From assembly GCF_022012415.1 (NCBI RefSeq), contig NZ_JAKLTR010000001.1, positions 434,001-498,000 on the forward strand: a DNA stretch of 64,000 bases. Reading direction: 5' to 3'. The position numbers were made by a program, and so were the translations under genes. This stretch comes from Terrimonas ginsenosidimutans (GTDB lineage Bacteria > Bacteroidota > Bacteroidia > Chitinophagales > Chitinophagaceae). The notes beneath the pieces are model-generated. The model saw nothing but the letters and a program-made list of their open reading frames with translations. It did not search any database and was not told the DNA's origin. How positions within the stretch are numbered: position 1 is the stretch's first letter; each line of letters opens with the position of its first letter. Shown here in pieces: positions 35,796 to 45,241 of the stretch.

Positions 35796-36305
35796 ATGGA
35801 ACAGCCGATCATAAATAAAGTAGCAGAAAGCGGATTGATCACACTCGACCCGGCCAGTTTCTTACCTCAAGGTGAGACCAAGGTATTTGACCTAAAGGAA
35901 TATCTCTTTATGGGTCTCATACTCAAGGAAAAGGATTTCCGTGAAGCATTAAAGAACCTCGATTGGGAACAATTCCGCGGTAAGAATGTTGCCCTGACCT
36001 GTACGGCAGACGCCATCATACCCGTTTGGGCATACATGCTTGTGGCAGTATATCTTGAGCCCGTCGCCGCAGAAATAGTGGTTGGAGATGTGACTCAGCT
36101 TAACCGCGAACTCTTCCTGAAAAATATTGCTGCTATAAATCCTGAAGAATACCAGGGAAAAAGGATCGTCGTAAAAGGATGCGGCGATACACCTATCGGA
36201 GAATTCGTATACATGGAAATAACCAAACGTCTTCGCCCGGTAGTGAAAAGTATCATGTATGGAGAACCATGCAGTACGGTTCCCGTCTACAAGTCCAAGA
36301 GTTAA
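35796..36305 (+). CDS. DUF2480 family protein
   Basis: A 169-residue cytoplasmic protein of a family that is characteristic of Bacteroidota and has no assigned function. Recognisable segments: ESGLITLDPASFLPQGE, FDLKEYLFMGLILKEKDFR, TADAIIPVWAYMLV and KGCGDTPIGEFVYMEITKRL, the last with a cysteine-glycine turn shared by the family as I recall it. It has no signal peptide or helix. It sits alone with its own promoter box and a weak hairpin downstream. Confidence 0.85.
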   Translation: MEQPIINKVAESGLITLDPASFLPQGETKVFDLKEYLFMGLILKEKDFREALKNLDWEQFRGKNVALTCTADAIIPVWAYMLVAVYLEPVAAEIVVGDVTQLNRELFLKNIAAINPEEYQGKRIVVKGCGDTPIGEFVYMEITKRLRPVVKSIMYGEPCSTVPVYKSKS

Positions 36306-36340
36306 AAGAGGTTACTGATAAAGAAGCCTCTTTAGGGTTT
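36305..36340 (+). terminator. Weak hairpin after the DUF2480 gene
   Basis: AAAGAGG and CCTCTTT pair across a 15-base loop directly after the stop; the T tail is poor. Confidence 0.45.
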
Positions 36341-36424
36341 ATATTTATTACCACTATGCTTTTGCAGGAAAAAATGCACCAGCAATAAAAACCTCTGCCT
36401 CATTAATCTTCTTCTAACCTTAGC

Positions 36425-37534
36425 TTAGAACCAACCTTTCTTGCGGAACATCCAGATCATCCATACAGGAATAAACAGCATGAGGCCAACAGCGATCCAG
36501 AAGCCGTAGGTATTATGCAGGTAGGGTATGTCATCGAAATTCATTCCGAATATACCACCTATAACTGTAGCAGGGGCGAGAAGACAGGTTACGATCGCCA
36601 TTACCTTCATCACTTCGTTCAGCCGGAGATTTACATTACTAACATAGAGGTCCTGCATACTGACCATTATATCACGATAGTTCTCGCCGAGATCGATCGC
36701 CTGAACGATGTGATCATAAATATCTTTGTAGTATTTGGTATTCCTGTCGTCGAGAAGATCGCTCTCGCTACGTATGATATTTCCTATAAGATCACGAACG
36801 GGAACAGTGTTTCTTTTAAGAACGATAAGTTCTTTTCGGAGCTGGTTGATCTTTGCAAGGGAGCGTTTATCGCTTTTACGGATCACCTCTTCCTCCAGTG
36901 ATTCAATTCGCTCTCCAAGTTTTTCCATTACGATGTAGTAATTATCTACGATCAGATCCAGCATTGTATAGCAGAGATAATCAGCCGTTCGCTGACGGGC
37001 TTTGCTGTTTGCCATTTTCAACCGGTCGCGTAAAGGATTGAAAACATCTCTGTTTGCATCTTCCTGGAAACTTAGCACATAATTTTTTCCCAGTACAATA
37101 CTGATCTGTTCCTGTTCTACGGTTTGTTTTTCATCATTGTAATAGAGCATGTTTAACAAACAGAAAAGAACCCCTTCTACTTCGTCCATTTTAGGGCGTT
37201 GATTGATGCTAAGAATATCTTCGATCAGCAACGGGTGTATGCCGAATTGATTTGACATTGCTTCCACATCAGCTTTTCTCAGACCATCAACATTTATCCA
37301 GGTGATCCGGTTGCTGTCTTTGTATTTGAAAGCATCCTGCACGCAGGAGAGTTTTTTCTCTTCAATATGATCTGCGTCGTAGTTATATACACAAACAATG
37401 ACTTCCTGTGCCTCTGCCCGTTGGGGTATGATAGTAGGATTAACAGAAAGGATCTCTTTCGTTCTTTCCGTTCCGAATAAGGCCGGTAGATACAGATAGC
37501 GGAGATATTTTTCAGGGTTCAATTTTACGCTCAT
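36425..37534 (-). CDS. corA: Magnesium/cobalt transporter CorA
   Basis: A pentameric Mg2+ channel of the inner membrane, 369 residues. The cytoplasmic domain contains WINVDGLRKADVEAMSNQFGIHPLLIEDIL and QRPKMDEVEGVLF, typical of the family. Two C-terminal helices close the chain, with the selectivity signature IFGMNFDDIP (GMN) in the loop between them. The lysine-rich end RKKGWF is usual. It is a single gene; I see no M-box-like leader. Confidence 0.94.
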   Translation of the reverse strand: MSVKLNPEKYLRYLYLPALFGTERTKEILSVNPTIIPQRAEAQEVIVCVYNYDADHIEEKKLSCVQDAFKYKDSNRITWINVDGLRKADVEAMSNQFGIHPLLIEDILSINQRPKMDEVEGVLFCLLNMLYYNDEKQTVEQEQISIVLGKNYVLSFQEDANRDVFNPLRDRLKMANSKARQRTADYLCYTMLDLIVDNYYIVMEKLGERIESLEEEVIRKSDKRSLAKINQLRKELIVLKRNTVPVRDLIGNIIRSESDLLDDRNTKYYKDIYDHIVQAIDLGENYRDIMVSMQDLYVSNVNLRLNEVMKVMAIVTCLLAPATVIGGIFGMNFDDIPYLHNTYGFWIAVGLMLFIPVWMIWMFRKKGWF

Positions 37535-37655
37535 TCGAGAAAGTTATGAAAAGATGTGGAAATTGGATGTTGACACGGAAATACAAAAAAAATCTTAAAG
37601 CAAAAACCCGGCTAAACCATCAGGAACATCTTCGGTCAAAAGGAAAAGGTCTTTT

Positions 37656-37949
37656 ATGAAGAAGATATTCCTTTTAATGATGCTTGCTGTAGGGATCGTT
37701 TTTTATGCGGATGCACAGCATGTGAGAGTAAGGTTGGATTTCCCGGGGAATGTAGTTCTGCGGCCGGCTGGCCCGGCACCATTCAGGTCCGCAGTTTGGG
37801 TTAGCCCGCAATGGCGCTGGCGGTCGGGAAGATATGTAGCTGTTTCGGGATATTGGGCCCGCCCACACCGTCATCGAAGCGTTTGGATGGATGGGTACTG
37901 GCGTCATTCCCGGAAGGGCTACGTCTGGGTACCAGGTTACTGGATATAG
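37656..37949 (+). CDS. Small exported YXWGXW-like repeat protein
   Basis: A 97-residue protein with a signal peptide (MKKIFLLMMLAVGIVFYADAQ). The mature part is rich in Trp, Tyr and Arg with repeated 'W...G.YV.V.GYW' words: WRWRSGRYVAVSGYWARP and WRHSRKGYVWVPGYW. This resembles the YXWGXW repeat family of envelope proteins, whose role is unknown. It is followed by a terminator and is monocistronic. Confidence 0.75.
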   Translation: MKKIFLLMMLAVGIVFYADAQHVRVRLDFPGNVVLRPAGPAPFRSAVWVSPQWRWRSGRYVAVSGYWARPHRHRSVWMDGYWRHSRKGYVWVPGYWI

Positions 37950-37976
37950 GGCTTTTTTTCATTGTGTTTGTATACG

Positions 37977-38003
37977 GCCTGCCATTATTGGCAGGCTTTT
38001 TTA
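37977..38003 (+). terminator. Terminator after the YXWGXW-like gene
   Basis: GCCTGCC and GGCAGGC form a 7-bp stem with a six-base loop and six T after it. Confidence 0.88.
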
Positions 38004-38028
38004 TATAATTAGTTGATCTTATACGAGC

Positions 38029-38946
38029 ATGGAAACAAAACACAACCGAATATTGTCCTTTCTTGGTCTTTTCCCCCGTTCTTTCCGGGAATTGAAAAGA
38101 AATGATCCATTGCGTATGGCGGGGGCGACGGCATTCTTTACCACATTTGCATTGCCTCCCATATTGATCATTCTCTTCCAGGTGTTCAGCCTTTTCCTAA
38201 GCCGAAAAATGGTAGGTTCACAGTTAATGGAGGTAATGTCTTCCACACTGGGTCAGGCAGGTGCGGAGCAGATCAGGCAAACAACCCGCGGATTCAGAAT
38301 GCTGATCACTAATTGGTACATCTCGGTCATTCTTTTTGTTTTCTTACTGTTTGTTGCTACAACACTTTTTGTTGTTGTGAAAAACACTCTTAACGATATA
38401 TGGCAGGTAAGAATAAAAGAGAAGCCGGGAATTTTTTTCGGACTGAAGAATCGAGCGAGATCATTTGCAGCAATCATACTTGCAGGAATATTTTTTATGG
38501 CAAGTATAGTGATAGATAGCTTCGAGGTTTTTGCAGGGAAATATATGACGCGGATCTGGCCGGGCGGAGGGCAATATTTTTCTGGTATTTTAAACGATCT
38601 GTTGGGAGCTGTGGTTGTGTCTATATGGTTTACGATCTTGTTCCGATATCTCGCCAATGCACATCCCTCCTGGAAAGTTTCCATGGTGGGCGGTGTGATC
38701 ACAGGTGTACTTTTCTCCATTGGGAAAAATATACTTGCTGCGCTGATGCGCAATAGTAATCTTGACAATATCTACGGGACATCCGCTTCGATTGTCCTGA
38801 TCCTTTTGTTTGTATTTTATTCTTCTTTTATCCTGTACTTTGGAGCTTGTTTTATAAAAGTATATTCTGATGAAATCCAGGACCCCTTACGAACTGCCCG
38901 AAAGGCATATCGTTTTCATTTCGCAGAGTTAAAAGAAAAGGCGTAA
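38029..38946 (+). CDS. YihY/virulence factor BrkB family membrane protein
   Basis: A 305-residue inner-membrane protein with about six helices, of the YihY/BrkB family (older annotation as ribonuclease BN is wrong). Family signatures: DPLRMAGATAFFTTFALPPILI near the N-terminus, VVKNTLNDIWQV, and SIVLILLFVFYSSFILYFGACFIKVY near the end. The transported or bound substrate is not known. It converges on the ClC gene with only 12 bases between stops. Confidence 0.88.
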   Translation: METKHNRILSFLGLFPRSFRELKRNDPLRMAGATAFFTTFALPPILIILFQVFSLFLSRKMVGSQLMEVMSSTLGQAGAEQIRQTTRGFRMLITNWYISVILFVFLLFVATTLFVVVKNTLNDIWQVRIKEKPGIFFGLKNRARSFAAIILAGIFFMASIVIDSFEVFAGKYMTRIWPGGGQYFSGILNDLLGAVVVSIWFTILFRYLANAHPSWKVSMVGGVITGVLFSIGKNILAALMRNSNLDNIYGTSASIVLILLFVFYSSFILYFGACFIKVYSDEIQDPLRTARKAYRFHFAELKEKA

Positions 38947-38958
38947 GATTGTTTAATG

Positions 38959-40752
38959 TTAATGCTCGGCATCATAAAGATCTCCCTGCGAGTCGAGGAT
39001 CTCCCGATACTTGCTGAAAAGCTTGCTTTTGGAAATGAAGCCAAGAAAATTTCTTTCTTTATCAAGAACAGGTAAATACCAGCTTTGCGTAATGTCAAAC
39101 TTCTCCATTACTATGTGCATATCCTGGTCTTCACCGATTGTATCAGCAGGTTTCTTTACCAATTTCCGGAGAGGCGTTTTGTCAAAAAGTTCTGGTTGAA
39201 ACAATAGTTGCTTGATATCATTCAATTCGATAATTCCAGCAAATTTTCCTTTCTGATCATGTACTGCGAAAATATTACGCTCGCTTTTCTTGATGATATC
39301 CACAAGAGCGCGCAGGTTCTGATCTATGCTGATGTTATCATATCGATCCTGCAACATGTCCGTCAGCTGGATCGACGTAAGAATATTTTTTTCCTTCTTG
39401 TGTGTGAAGATCTGCCCTTCTTTTGCAAGCTGTCGCGTTTCCATTGAATAAGGATCATAGCTTTTCACAATGAAAAATGAGATGGCTGATACGATCATCA
39501 GCGGAATGAAGAGCTCATATCCGTTAGTTATTTCAGCAATAAGGAATATTGCTGAAAGCGGACAATACATAACGCCACTGAGCACGCCAGCCATTCCAAC
39601 GAGGCTAAAGTTTCCTTCAGGAATTTTTACCCAGCCTGTAATGTTGAGTAATTTCGAAAAGAAGAATCCAAGATAGGAACCAGTAAAAAGAGAAGGCGCG
39701 AAGTTGCCGCCATTACCACCACTTCCGATCGTGATCGCGGCGGAAAGTGGTTTTAATAGAACGATCAAACCGGTGAAGATCACTAAAGACCAGTCTTCGT
39801 TCAGCAGGGAAAAGACTGCGGTATTATCATTGATCTCTCCGGGCGTACCATTAGCGAGAGAAGTAATGCTTTCATATCCTTCGCCAAAAAGCGGAGGGAA
39901 GATAAAGTACAGGGCCATAAGCATCGTGCCGCCAATGATTGCTTTTCCATAGGCATTGAGTTTCCAGTGATGCAACCGGGTTTCCGTTCCTTTAAAAGTG
40001 CGGGCGTAATATCTTGAAACGAATCCTGCAAGAACCCCCAGCAATACATAGAAAGGCACATTGCGATAGTCAAATGTAGATTTCAGAACGAAATTAAAAA
40101 GGAAAGATTCCTGTAAAATGATCTTTGAACATAGCGCGCCAACAACAGATGAAATGATTAGTGGGATAAAATAACTAACAACAATTGCTTCTGTTAACAA
40201 TACTTCGATGGCGAAAATAACACCAGCGATCGGCGCATTGAATACCGCAGCGATCCCGGCAGCCGCGCCGCAACCTATGAGTAAAGACCGCTCACGGTAA
40301 TTGAGATCGCTGATCCTGGCCGTGTTTGATCCGATAGCGGAACCGGTTGCCACGATGGGAGCTTCAAGACCTGCTGAACCCCCAAGCCCTACGGTCAATG
40401 AGCTCGTGACAATATGCAGATACGTATGTTTTAATGGAATGAAAGAAGATTTTCTTGCGATAGACCGCAAGACCATTGCTATACCTTTTTCTATATGTGA
40501 ATGAAAGAACAGTTTTATCACCAAAACTGTCAGAAGTAAACCAATTACAGGAAACAGCAGATAGGAAAACCGGCTTACATCAATATGCTTGATCCAATCC
40601 TGCAGATAATGCACAAGTGTTTTCAAAAGAACCGCAGCAAGCCCTGAAAACAAGCCGGTGAGTGTTGCCACGAGCATGATGTATTGCACCCGTGTCAACT
40701 TTGTACGTAAAGAATAAACGACAAACTGATACACTTGCTTTACTGGCCGCAT
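38959..40752 (-). CDS. ClC-type chloride channel/transporter with CBS pair
   Basis: A 597-residue ClC family protein. The membrane part (about 20-430) shows the ion-site segments GLGGSAGLEAPIVATGSAIG (with the gating-type glutamate in GLEAP), GCGAAAGIAAVFNAPIAGVIFAIEVLL and GSGGNGGNFAPSLFTGSYLG. A cytoplasmic pair of CBS domains follows (about 450-590; ALVDIIKKSERNIFAVHDQKGKFAGIIELNDI and YLPVLDKERNFLGFISKSKL). It could be an H+/Cl- exchanger or a channel; sequence alone does not settle it. It ends near YihY and lies downstream of kdsB on the same strand, 56 bases away. Confidence 0.92.
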   Translation of the reverse strand: MRPVKQVYQFVVYSLRTKLTRVQYIMLVATLTGLFSGLAAVLLKTLVHYLQDWIKHIDVSRFSYLLFPVIGLLLTVLVIKLFFHSHIEKGIAMVLRSIARKSSFIPLKHTYLHIVTSSLTVGLGGSAGLEAPIVATGSAIGSNTARISDLNYRERSLLIGCGAAAGIAAVFNAPIAGVIFAIEVLLTEAIVVSYFIPLIISSVVGALCSKIILQESFLFNFVLKSTFDYRNVPFYVLLGVLAGFVSRYYARTFKGTETRLHHWKLNAYGKAIIGGTMLMALYFIFPPLFGEGYESITSLANGTPGEINDNTAVFSLLNEDWSLVIFTGLIVLLKPLSAAITIGSGGNGGNFAPSLFTGSYLGFFFSKLLNITGWVKIPEGNFSLVGMAGVLSGVMYCPLSAIFLIAEITNGYELFIPLMIVSAISFFIVKSYDPYSMETRQLAKEGQIFTHKKEKNILTSIQLTDMLQDRYDNISIDQNLRALVDIIKKSERNIFAVHDQKGKFAGIIELNDIKQLLFQPELFDKTPLRKLVKKPADTIGEDQDMHIVMEKFDITQSWYLPVLDKERNFLGFISKSKLFSKYREILDSQGDLYDAEH

Positions 40753-40808
40753 GTAAGTATTACGTTTTATAAGTTATATCAACTGATGCTGTTCGAATTG
40801 AACAGATT

Positions 40809-41528
40809 TTAGCCAAGCAGCTTTTTTGCCACTTCCAGATCTTCGGGTGTATCGATCGCAACATTTTGAAAGGTAACTTCTGCCATCCGAATACTCACTC
40901 CGTTCTCCAGATATCTGAGCTGCTCAAGTTTTTCCTCTTTTTCAAGAACACCGGCCGGCCAGTTAGTAAAATCGAGCAGCGTTTGCTTGCGGAACGCATA
41001 AACTCCGATATGCAGGAAATAAGGAGCTTCGATGACTGTATTGGCTCTGAATGGGAGTGGACTTCTGCTAAAATACAGCGCATCCATTTTTTTATTAACC
41101 ACCACTTTTACCTGGCTGGGACTATTAACGTCATTGATGCCACTCATTCGTCTCATCAGAGAACCAACTTTAACAGTGGGGTCATCAAAAAGGCGGACAA
41201 GTTTTTCAAGCGGTTCTCTTTTTACAAATGGCTCATCTCCCTGAACATTGACAACCACGTCTACATCCATATCCTGGATTGCTTCAGCGATCCGGTCGCT
41301 GCCACTTTCATGCGTCTTTTTACTCATTATGGCTTTGCCTCCATGGGAGGTGACTTCGTCAAAAATGATGTCGCTATCTGTTACCACGACCACCTCATCA
41401 AAAAGTCCGGTAGCAACGCTGCCGTCATAGGTATGTCGGATGACGGATTTATCACCTAACTGTTGCATGAGCTTGGCAGGGAACCGGCTTGCGGCATAGC
41501 GGGCCGGAATCATCGCAATGATCTTCAT
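40809..41528 (-). CDS. kdsB: 3-deoxy-manno-octulosonate cytidylyltransferase KdsB
   Basis: Activates Kdo to CMP-Kdo for LPS inner core synthesis. The 239-residue length is typical. Signatures: IIAMIPARYAASRFPAKLMQQLGDKSVI, SKKTHESGSDRIAEAI, VVNVQGDEPFV and LRYLENGVSIRMAEV. kdsD lies elsewhere in the window, but kdsA and kdsC are not seen. It is upstream of the ClC gene on the same strand and preceded by a long gene-free stretch. Confidence 0.95.
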   Translation of the reverse strand: MKIIAMIPARYAASRFPAKLMQQLGDKSVIRHTYDGSVATGLFDEVVVVTDSDIIFDEVTSHGGKAIMSKKTHESGSDRIAEAIQDMDVDVVVNVQGDEPFVKREPLEKLVRLFDDPTVKVGSLMRRMSGINDVNSPSQVKVVVNKKMDALYFSRSPLPFRANTVIEAPYFLHIGVYAFRKQTLLDFTNWPAGVLEKEEKLEQLRYLENGVSIRMAEVTFQNVAIDTPEDLEVAKKLLG

Positions 41529-42467
41529 AGTTGCAAAAGTAGGTAATGGGGAGGGATTAGCAGTATTGATAGAGAAGGGTTTGAGCTGGTGTGAGGCAGA
41601 TAAAGAGCAAGGCGGGCTCTGATCAGAAATAAGGAAGAATAACTGCGTTTTGTTTCAATGGCCAGTTTGATCGGCAGAGCGTTCGCCCACGGAGCCCGCA
41701 CGCCAGGTATAAAAGCATTCTTGCCAGGGAGAAAGAATAAGTAATATGAAACAAAAATCCAAAACGAATCAAAATGGCGCCTTTTCTAAAAAAAGTGGAT
41801 AAAAGCGCTGAAAATTATCGTGAGAGTAAATATTCTCAATTTATTTGATGCCGACCATCAGCTGAACCACTATCTAGCAAGAGCAGATCGAAATGGATGG
41901 ATGATCAGGCAAGTGGCAATGATATACTCCTGCGGTATACAATATGATGTATGATTATCGACACGGGACTGATTTTTCGGGACCCGGAGAGCAGTATTGA
42001 CGGAATTTCCTAACGACAGGAGGATAGTTGAGGGGGAAGAAAGGGGAACGTAATTCGTTTGGGTCCGGGAAGGAGGGGTAGAATCCGGGGCGATACTTTC
42101 CGCGGGAGGTATTATTGATTGGGGGGTCATGGCAGGTCGTTAGATGGGGAGCATTACGTTTGAAAATATCCTCATAACCTTCCCCGCCCTGCCGGGCTCC
42201 CTCCCCCGCCTCCACCACCATGATGCCTGTCTTAGGAGAGGGTAATAGGTTCCTCCGGCGGAGATTGCCAGCCAGGCAAAATCACCCATCAACAAAGCAT
42301 GACCATCCCTCACCCTTTGTGCTGAAAGCTTTCTGGCTAAAAACAAACTTCCGGAATATGTTTAACAGCCAGGATGTAAATATCAGGCTGTTCAAACCTA
42401 TCCCCATGAGGAAAAAACAATTTATAAAGGGAAAAAACTGATGGTTTTCCGACAGGTCATCCACAGC
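41529..42467. other. 0.94 kb gene-free stretch with a G-run cluster
   Basis: No open frame with a domain or plausible start is seen. The notable content is nine runs of three or more G on the plus strand within 42032-42149, followed by C runs at 42182-42207. Otherwise nothing recognisable. Confidence 0.55.
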
Positions 42468-43289
42468 TCATGGTTCCATTTTCTGGAAAGGCTTCTTTAA
42501 TAAACTAACAAAATCCTCGTCCTTTTCATTCGGATAATACCTGTCCAAACCATAACGGATCTTGCCGGCATCCAGTATCTTAAACGTTCCAAAAAGACGG
42601 TCCCAGATAGAAAAGACAGCGCCATAATTAGAGTCAGTAAAAGGTTGTTTCCAGTGATGGTGAACCTTATGCATATTCGGAGAGATCAAAAAATAGCTGA
42701 GCGTATGATCCAGCTTTTTGGGTAAACTGATATTGGCATGGGTAAATGCCGTAGCCAGTACAACCAGGGTTTGATAGATCATCACACTGAACATTGGCGC
42801 TCCGGAGACAAATATCAATAGCAGAAAGAAAATACCGCGTAGCAAACTATCGCCCGGATGGTGGCGCAATCCTGTCGTTACATCAACATTATTATCGCTG
42901 TGATGGATCAGGTGAAACCGCCATAACAAAGCCGTTTTATGCATCACAAAATGAACCAGCCAGCTACTGAAATCCAAAGCAAGCACACCGATCAGTATCG
43001 TAAAAAATAGATTGGCATTGAACCAGTATACAAGACCAAACCCCGTTTGATTACACCAGTCTGATAGTTTTACGATCAGGACCGCAAGAAGAGTGTGAAT
43101 GATCAGATGAATAACAGTAAAACCGAAGTTTACCGACGCATGCCGCAGCTTATTCTTTTTATACTGCATCGGAAGCAAAGGAATTGCTCCTTCGATTATC
43201 CAGAAAATAAGCAATCCGCCTACCAGGATAGCCATCCGCTCCAGCGGTCTTTGCTCAAGAGTAGAAAAGTATTCAATGATACGATCCAT
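42468..43289 (-). CDS. Sterol desaturase/fatty acid hydroxylase family protein
   Basis: A 273-residue membrane di-iron enzyme. Several helices surround three histidine clusters: HFVMH (about 115), FHLIHHSDNNVDVTTGLRHHPG, and HKVHHHWKQPFTDSNYGAVFSIWDRLFGTF near the C-terminus, the last being highly typical of the family. Bacterial members hydroxylate or desaturate fatty acids, hopanoids, carotenoids or sphingolipids. In Bacteroidota a lipid hydroxylation role is plausible but the substrate is not determined. A DUF2007-like gene lies upstream on the same strand. Confidence 0.9.
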   Translation of the reverse strand: MDRIIEYFSTLEQRPLERMAILVGGLLIFWIIEGAIPLLPMQYKKNKLRHASVNFGFTVIHLIIHTLLAVLIVKLSDWCNQTGFGLVYWFNANLFFTILIGVLALDFSSWLVHFVMHKTALLWRFHLIHHSDNNVDVTTGLRHHPGDSLLRGIFFLLLIFVSGAPMFSVMIYQTLVVLATAFTHANISLPKKLDHTLSYFLISPNMHKVHHHWKQPFTDSNYGAVFSIWDRLFGTFKILDAGKIRYGLDRYYPNEKDEDFVSLLKKPFQKMEP

Positions 43290-43319
43290 GACAAGCGATT
43301 GTATCAGTAAGTTACGAAG

Positions 43320-43751
43320 TTAATCCGGAATAGTAAGTTCAGCAGACTTGCCATCAACAGGCTCTTTAAATTGAGTGTTGCAATTAGAACACAAATAAAG
43401 CTTCTCTGTCCCAAGGATGGATTTTCCAAGGAAAAAAGCCATCATCGACTCAAGCCAGTATCCCGGCTTGGAAGGAATACTGATAGAGCCAAAATTATGA
43501 GAGCCACAGTTTGGACAGCTAAGCGTGGCTATATACGCCGCCTGTTCGCGGATCAGAATATCAGTTGCCTGTTGTGCCATTTCTGCCGGCACCATTAATT
43601 TGATACCACCGACAGCATTGGTCAGAACAGGATTTACTGTTACAGAATTTTCATCCTTCAACCAGCCGTCTATTCCTTCTTCCTTCAACCGGCCCAGGTC
43701 AATGTGAGCGGGAACATAATTGTCATATGTGCGGATGGGAACAAATTTCAT
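43320..43751 (-). CDS. DUF2007-like protein with zinc ribbon
   Basis: A 143-residue cytoplasmic protein. The start at 43751 gives the family beginning MKFVPIRTYDNYVPAHIDLGRLKEEGIDGWLKDE, a DUF2007-like fold related to signal-transducing PII-like proteins. A central segment QQATDILIREQ completes the domain. A zinc ribbon follows (CPNCGS and CSNCNTQF, separated by about 34 residues). No function is known. It ends 30 bases before the sterol-desaturase-like gene; the dnaN terminator lies just upstream. Confidence 0.75.
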   Translation of the reverse strand: MKFVPIRTYDNYVPAHIDLGRLKEEGIDGWLKDENSVTVNPVLTNAVGGIKLMVPAEMAQQATDILIREQAAYIATLSCPNCGSHNFGSISIPSKPGYWLESMMAFFLGKSILGTEKLYLCSNCNTQFKEPVDGKSAELTIPD

Positions 43752-43762
43752 TAGCGTAAAGT

Positions 43763-43806
43763 ACAAAAAAAGGGTTGACAATCCGGAAGGAATCCGTGTC
43801 AACCCT
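43763..43806 (-). terminator. Terminator of dnaN
   Basis: On the minus strand AGGGTTGACA pairs with TGTCAACCCT around a 16-base loop, and a run of seven T follows. It lies 22 bases after the dnaN stop, overlapping the leader of the next gene. Confidence 0.88.
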
Positions 43807-43828
43807 GACTATTTTCAAAGCTAAATAT

Positions 43829-44944
43829 TTACTGATTCAACATCAGCGGCATAACCAGCATCAGCAGCTCTTCTTCCTCGTCCTGGTCTGTAGGTTTGAT
43901 CAGGCCGGCTTTTGTTGGTGTGGATAATTCAACATTTACTTCATCTCCATCCGCTGCATTCAGCATTTCGATGAGAAATTTAGCGTTAAATGCGATCATC
44001 AGATCTTCGCCATTATACTGACATTTCATCCGTTCCGTTCCTTCAAAGCTGAAGTCAACGTCTTGTGCTGCCAGCTGCAGTTCACTTCCACTGATATTGA
44101 GGGCAACCTGGTTGGTGCTTTTATTACTGAAAATGCTTACACGGCGCAACGCACTCTGGAAATCACTTTTATTTACGGTTAGACGATACGGATTGTCTGC
44201 CGGGATCACCACTTTATAATCCGGGAATCTGGCGTCGATCAATCGGCAGCTCATTTGAGTTGTACCGTGTTTTACAAACAGGTGATTGCTATTGTAGCTG
44301 ATCGTTAATTCATCACCATTTCCAGGAATGGCAGTTTTTAAAAGATTCAGCGGTTTGCGTGGTACGATGAACGTGTCAGATTTCGGACAGCTGACGTCTT
44401 TTCTCTTATAACGAACCAGGCGATGAGCGTCAGTGGCAACGCACTGCATGCCTTTTTTATCTAATTCAAAGAAAACACCGGTCATTGCGGGACGAAGATC
44501 GTCTGTACTTGTCGCGAACAGTGTTTTGTTGATCGCCGTAATAAGAGCGGAGGCGGTCACGGTAAAAGACGTTGTGTCGTCTGAAACCGGTTCTTTTGGA
44601 AAGTTATCCGGGTTTTCGCCCATAACCTTATACTTACCATTATCGCTGGTGATTTCAATCGCGAAATTCTTATCGATATTGAAAGTCAACGGCTGATCAG
44701 GGATATTTTTAAGAGAATCCAGCAGGATTTTCGCGGGAATACAAACTTTTCCACTGTCTTTCGCCTCTATATCCAGTTGTATACGCATTACCGTCTCAAG
44801 ATCGGTAGCCACTACGGTGAGCTTATTCTTTTCAACCTCAAAAAGGAAATCTTCAAGGATGGGTAAAACGGTGTTGGCGTTGATCACACCAGAAATATGC
44901 TGCAGCTGCTTTAAGAGAGAAGAAGATGATACAATAAACTTCAT
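43829..44944 (-). CDS. dnaN: DNA polymerase III subunit beta (sliding clamp)
   Basis: Ring-shaped processivity clamp of the replicative polymerase, 371 residues as expected. Three repeated clamp domains are present. Typical segments: MKFIVSSSSLLKQLQHISGVI, LPILEDFLFEVEKNKLTVVATDLET, the ATDAHRLVRYKRK turn in domain 2 and LMLVMPLMLNQ at the end (the family's closing M-P-M/L-like segment). It stands alone with its own terminator, not next to dnaA or recF, which is common in Bacteroidota. It lies 11 kb from the candidate origin. Confidence 0.97.
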   Translation of the reverse strand: MKFIVSSSSLLKQLQHISGVINANTVLPILEDFLFEVEKNKLTVVATDLETVMRIQLDIEAKDSGKVCIPAKILLDSLKNIPDQPLTFNIDKNFAIEITSDNGKYKVMGENPDNFPKEPVSDDTTSFTVTASALITAINKTLFATSTDDLRPAMTGVFFELDKKGMQCVATDAHRLVRYKRKDVSCPKSDTFIVPRKPLNLLKTAIPGNGDELTISYNSNHLFVKHGTTQMSCRLIDARFPDYKVVIPADNPYRLTVNKSDFQSALRRVSIFSNKSTNQVALNISGSELQLAAQDVDFSFEGTERMKCQYNGEDLMIAFNAKFLIEMLNAADGDEVNVELSTPTKAGLIKPTDQDEEEELLMLVMPLMLNQ

Positions 44945-45241
44945 CGTACAAATCGTTTGGGCGAAACTACTGATTTTTAATATATCTAAAATATAGTTTG
45001 TCCACCGATTGTTGGTTGTTTGCTGGCCATTGTCCGTTGACAGGGAAAACCAGCGCCAGCTGTTTCACGCATTTAAAAAGAAGGGAGGGAAACCGCCGGG
45101 ATTCACCTGTTTTTCAGGCAGAATCCAGCCCGTTTTTCACGATAAGCGGCCAACAGATAATGGTCAACGGACAACGAAACAAAATGGCACATTTTCATAC
45201 GTAAACGCGTATCTTTCAGGCACCCAAATCTTGTGCTGATT
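44945..45241. other. Intergenic spacer with an inverted repeat pair
   Basis: A 297-base divergent spacer. TTGTCCGTTGAC (45030-45041) recurs inverted as GTCAACGGACAA (45163-45174), a perfect 12-base match 121 bases apart. Between them is no gene I can support. Confidence 0.5.

Noticed and set aside
41870-42464. Overlapping frames of 60-90 residues before the sterol-desaturase-like gene
   Set aside because: They are produced by G- and C-run low-complexity sequence and lack domains.
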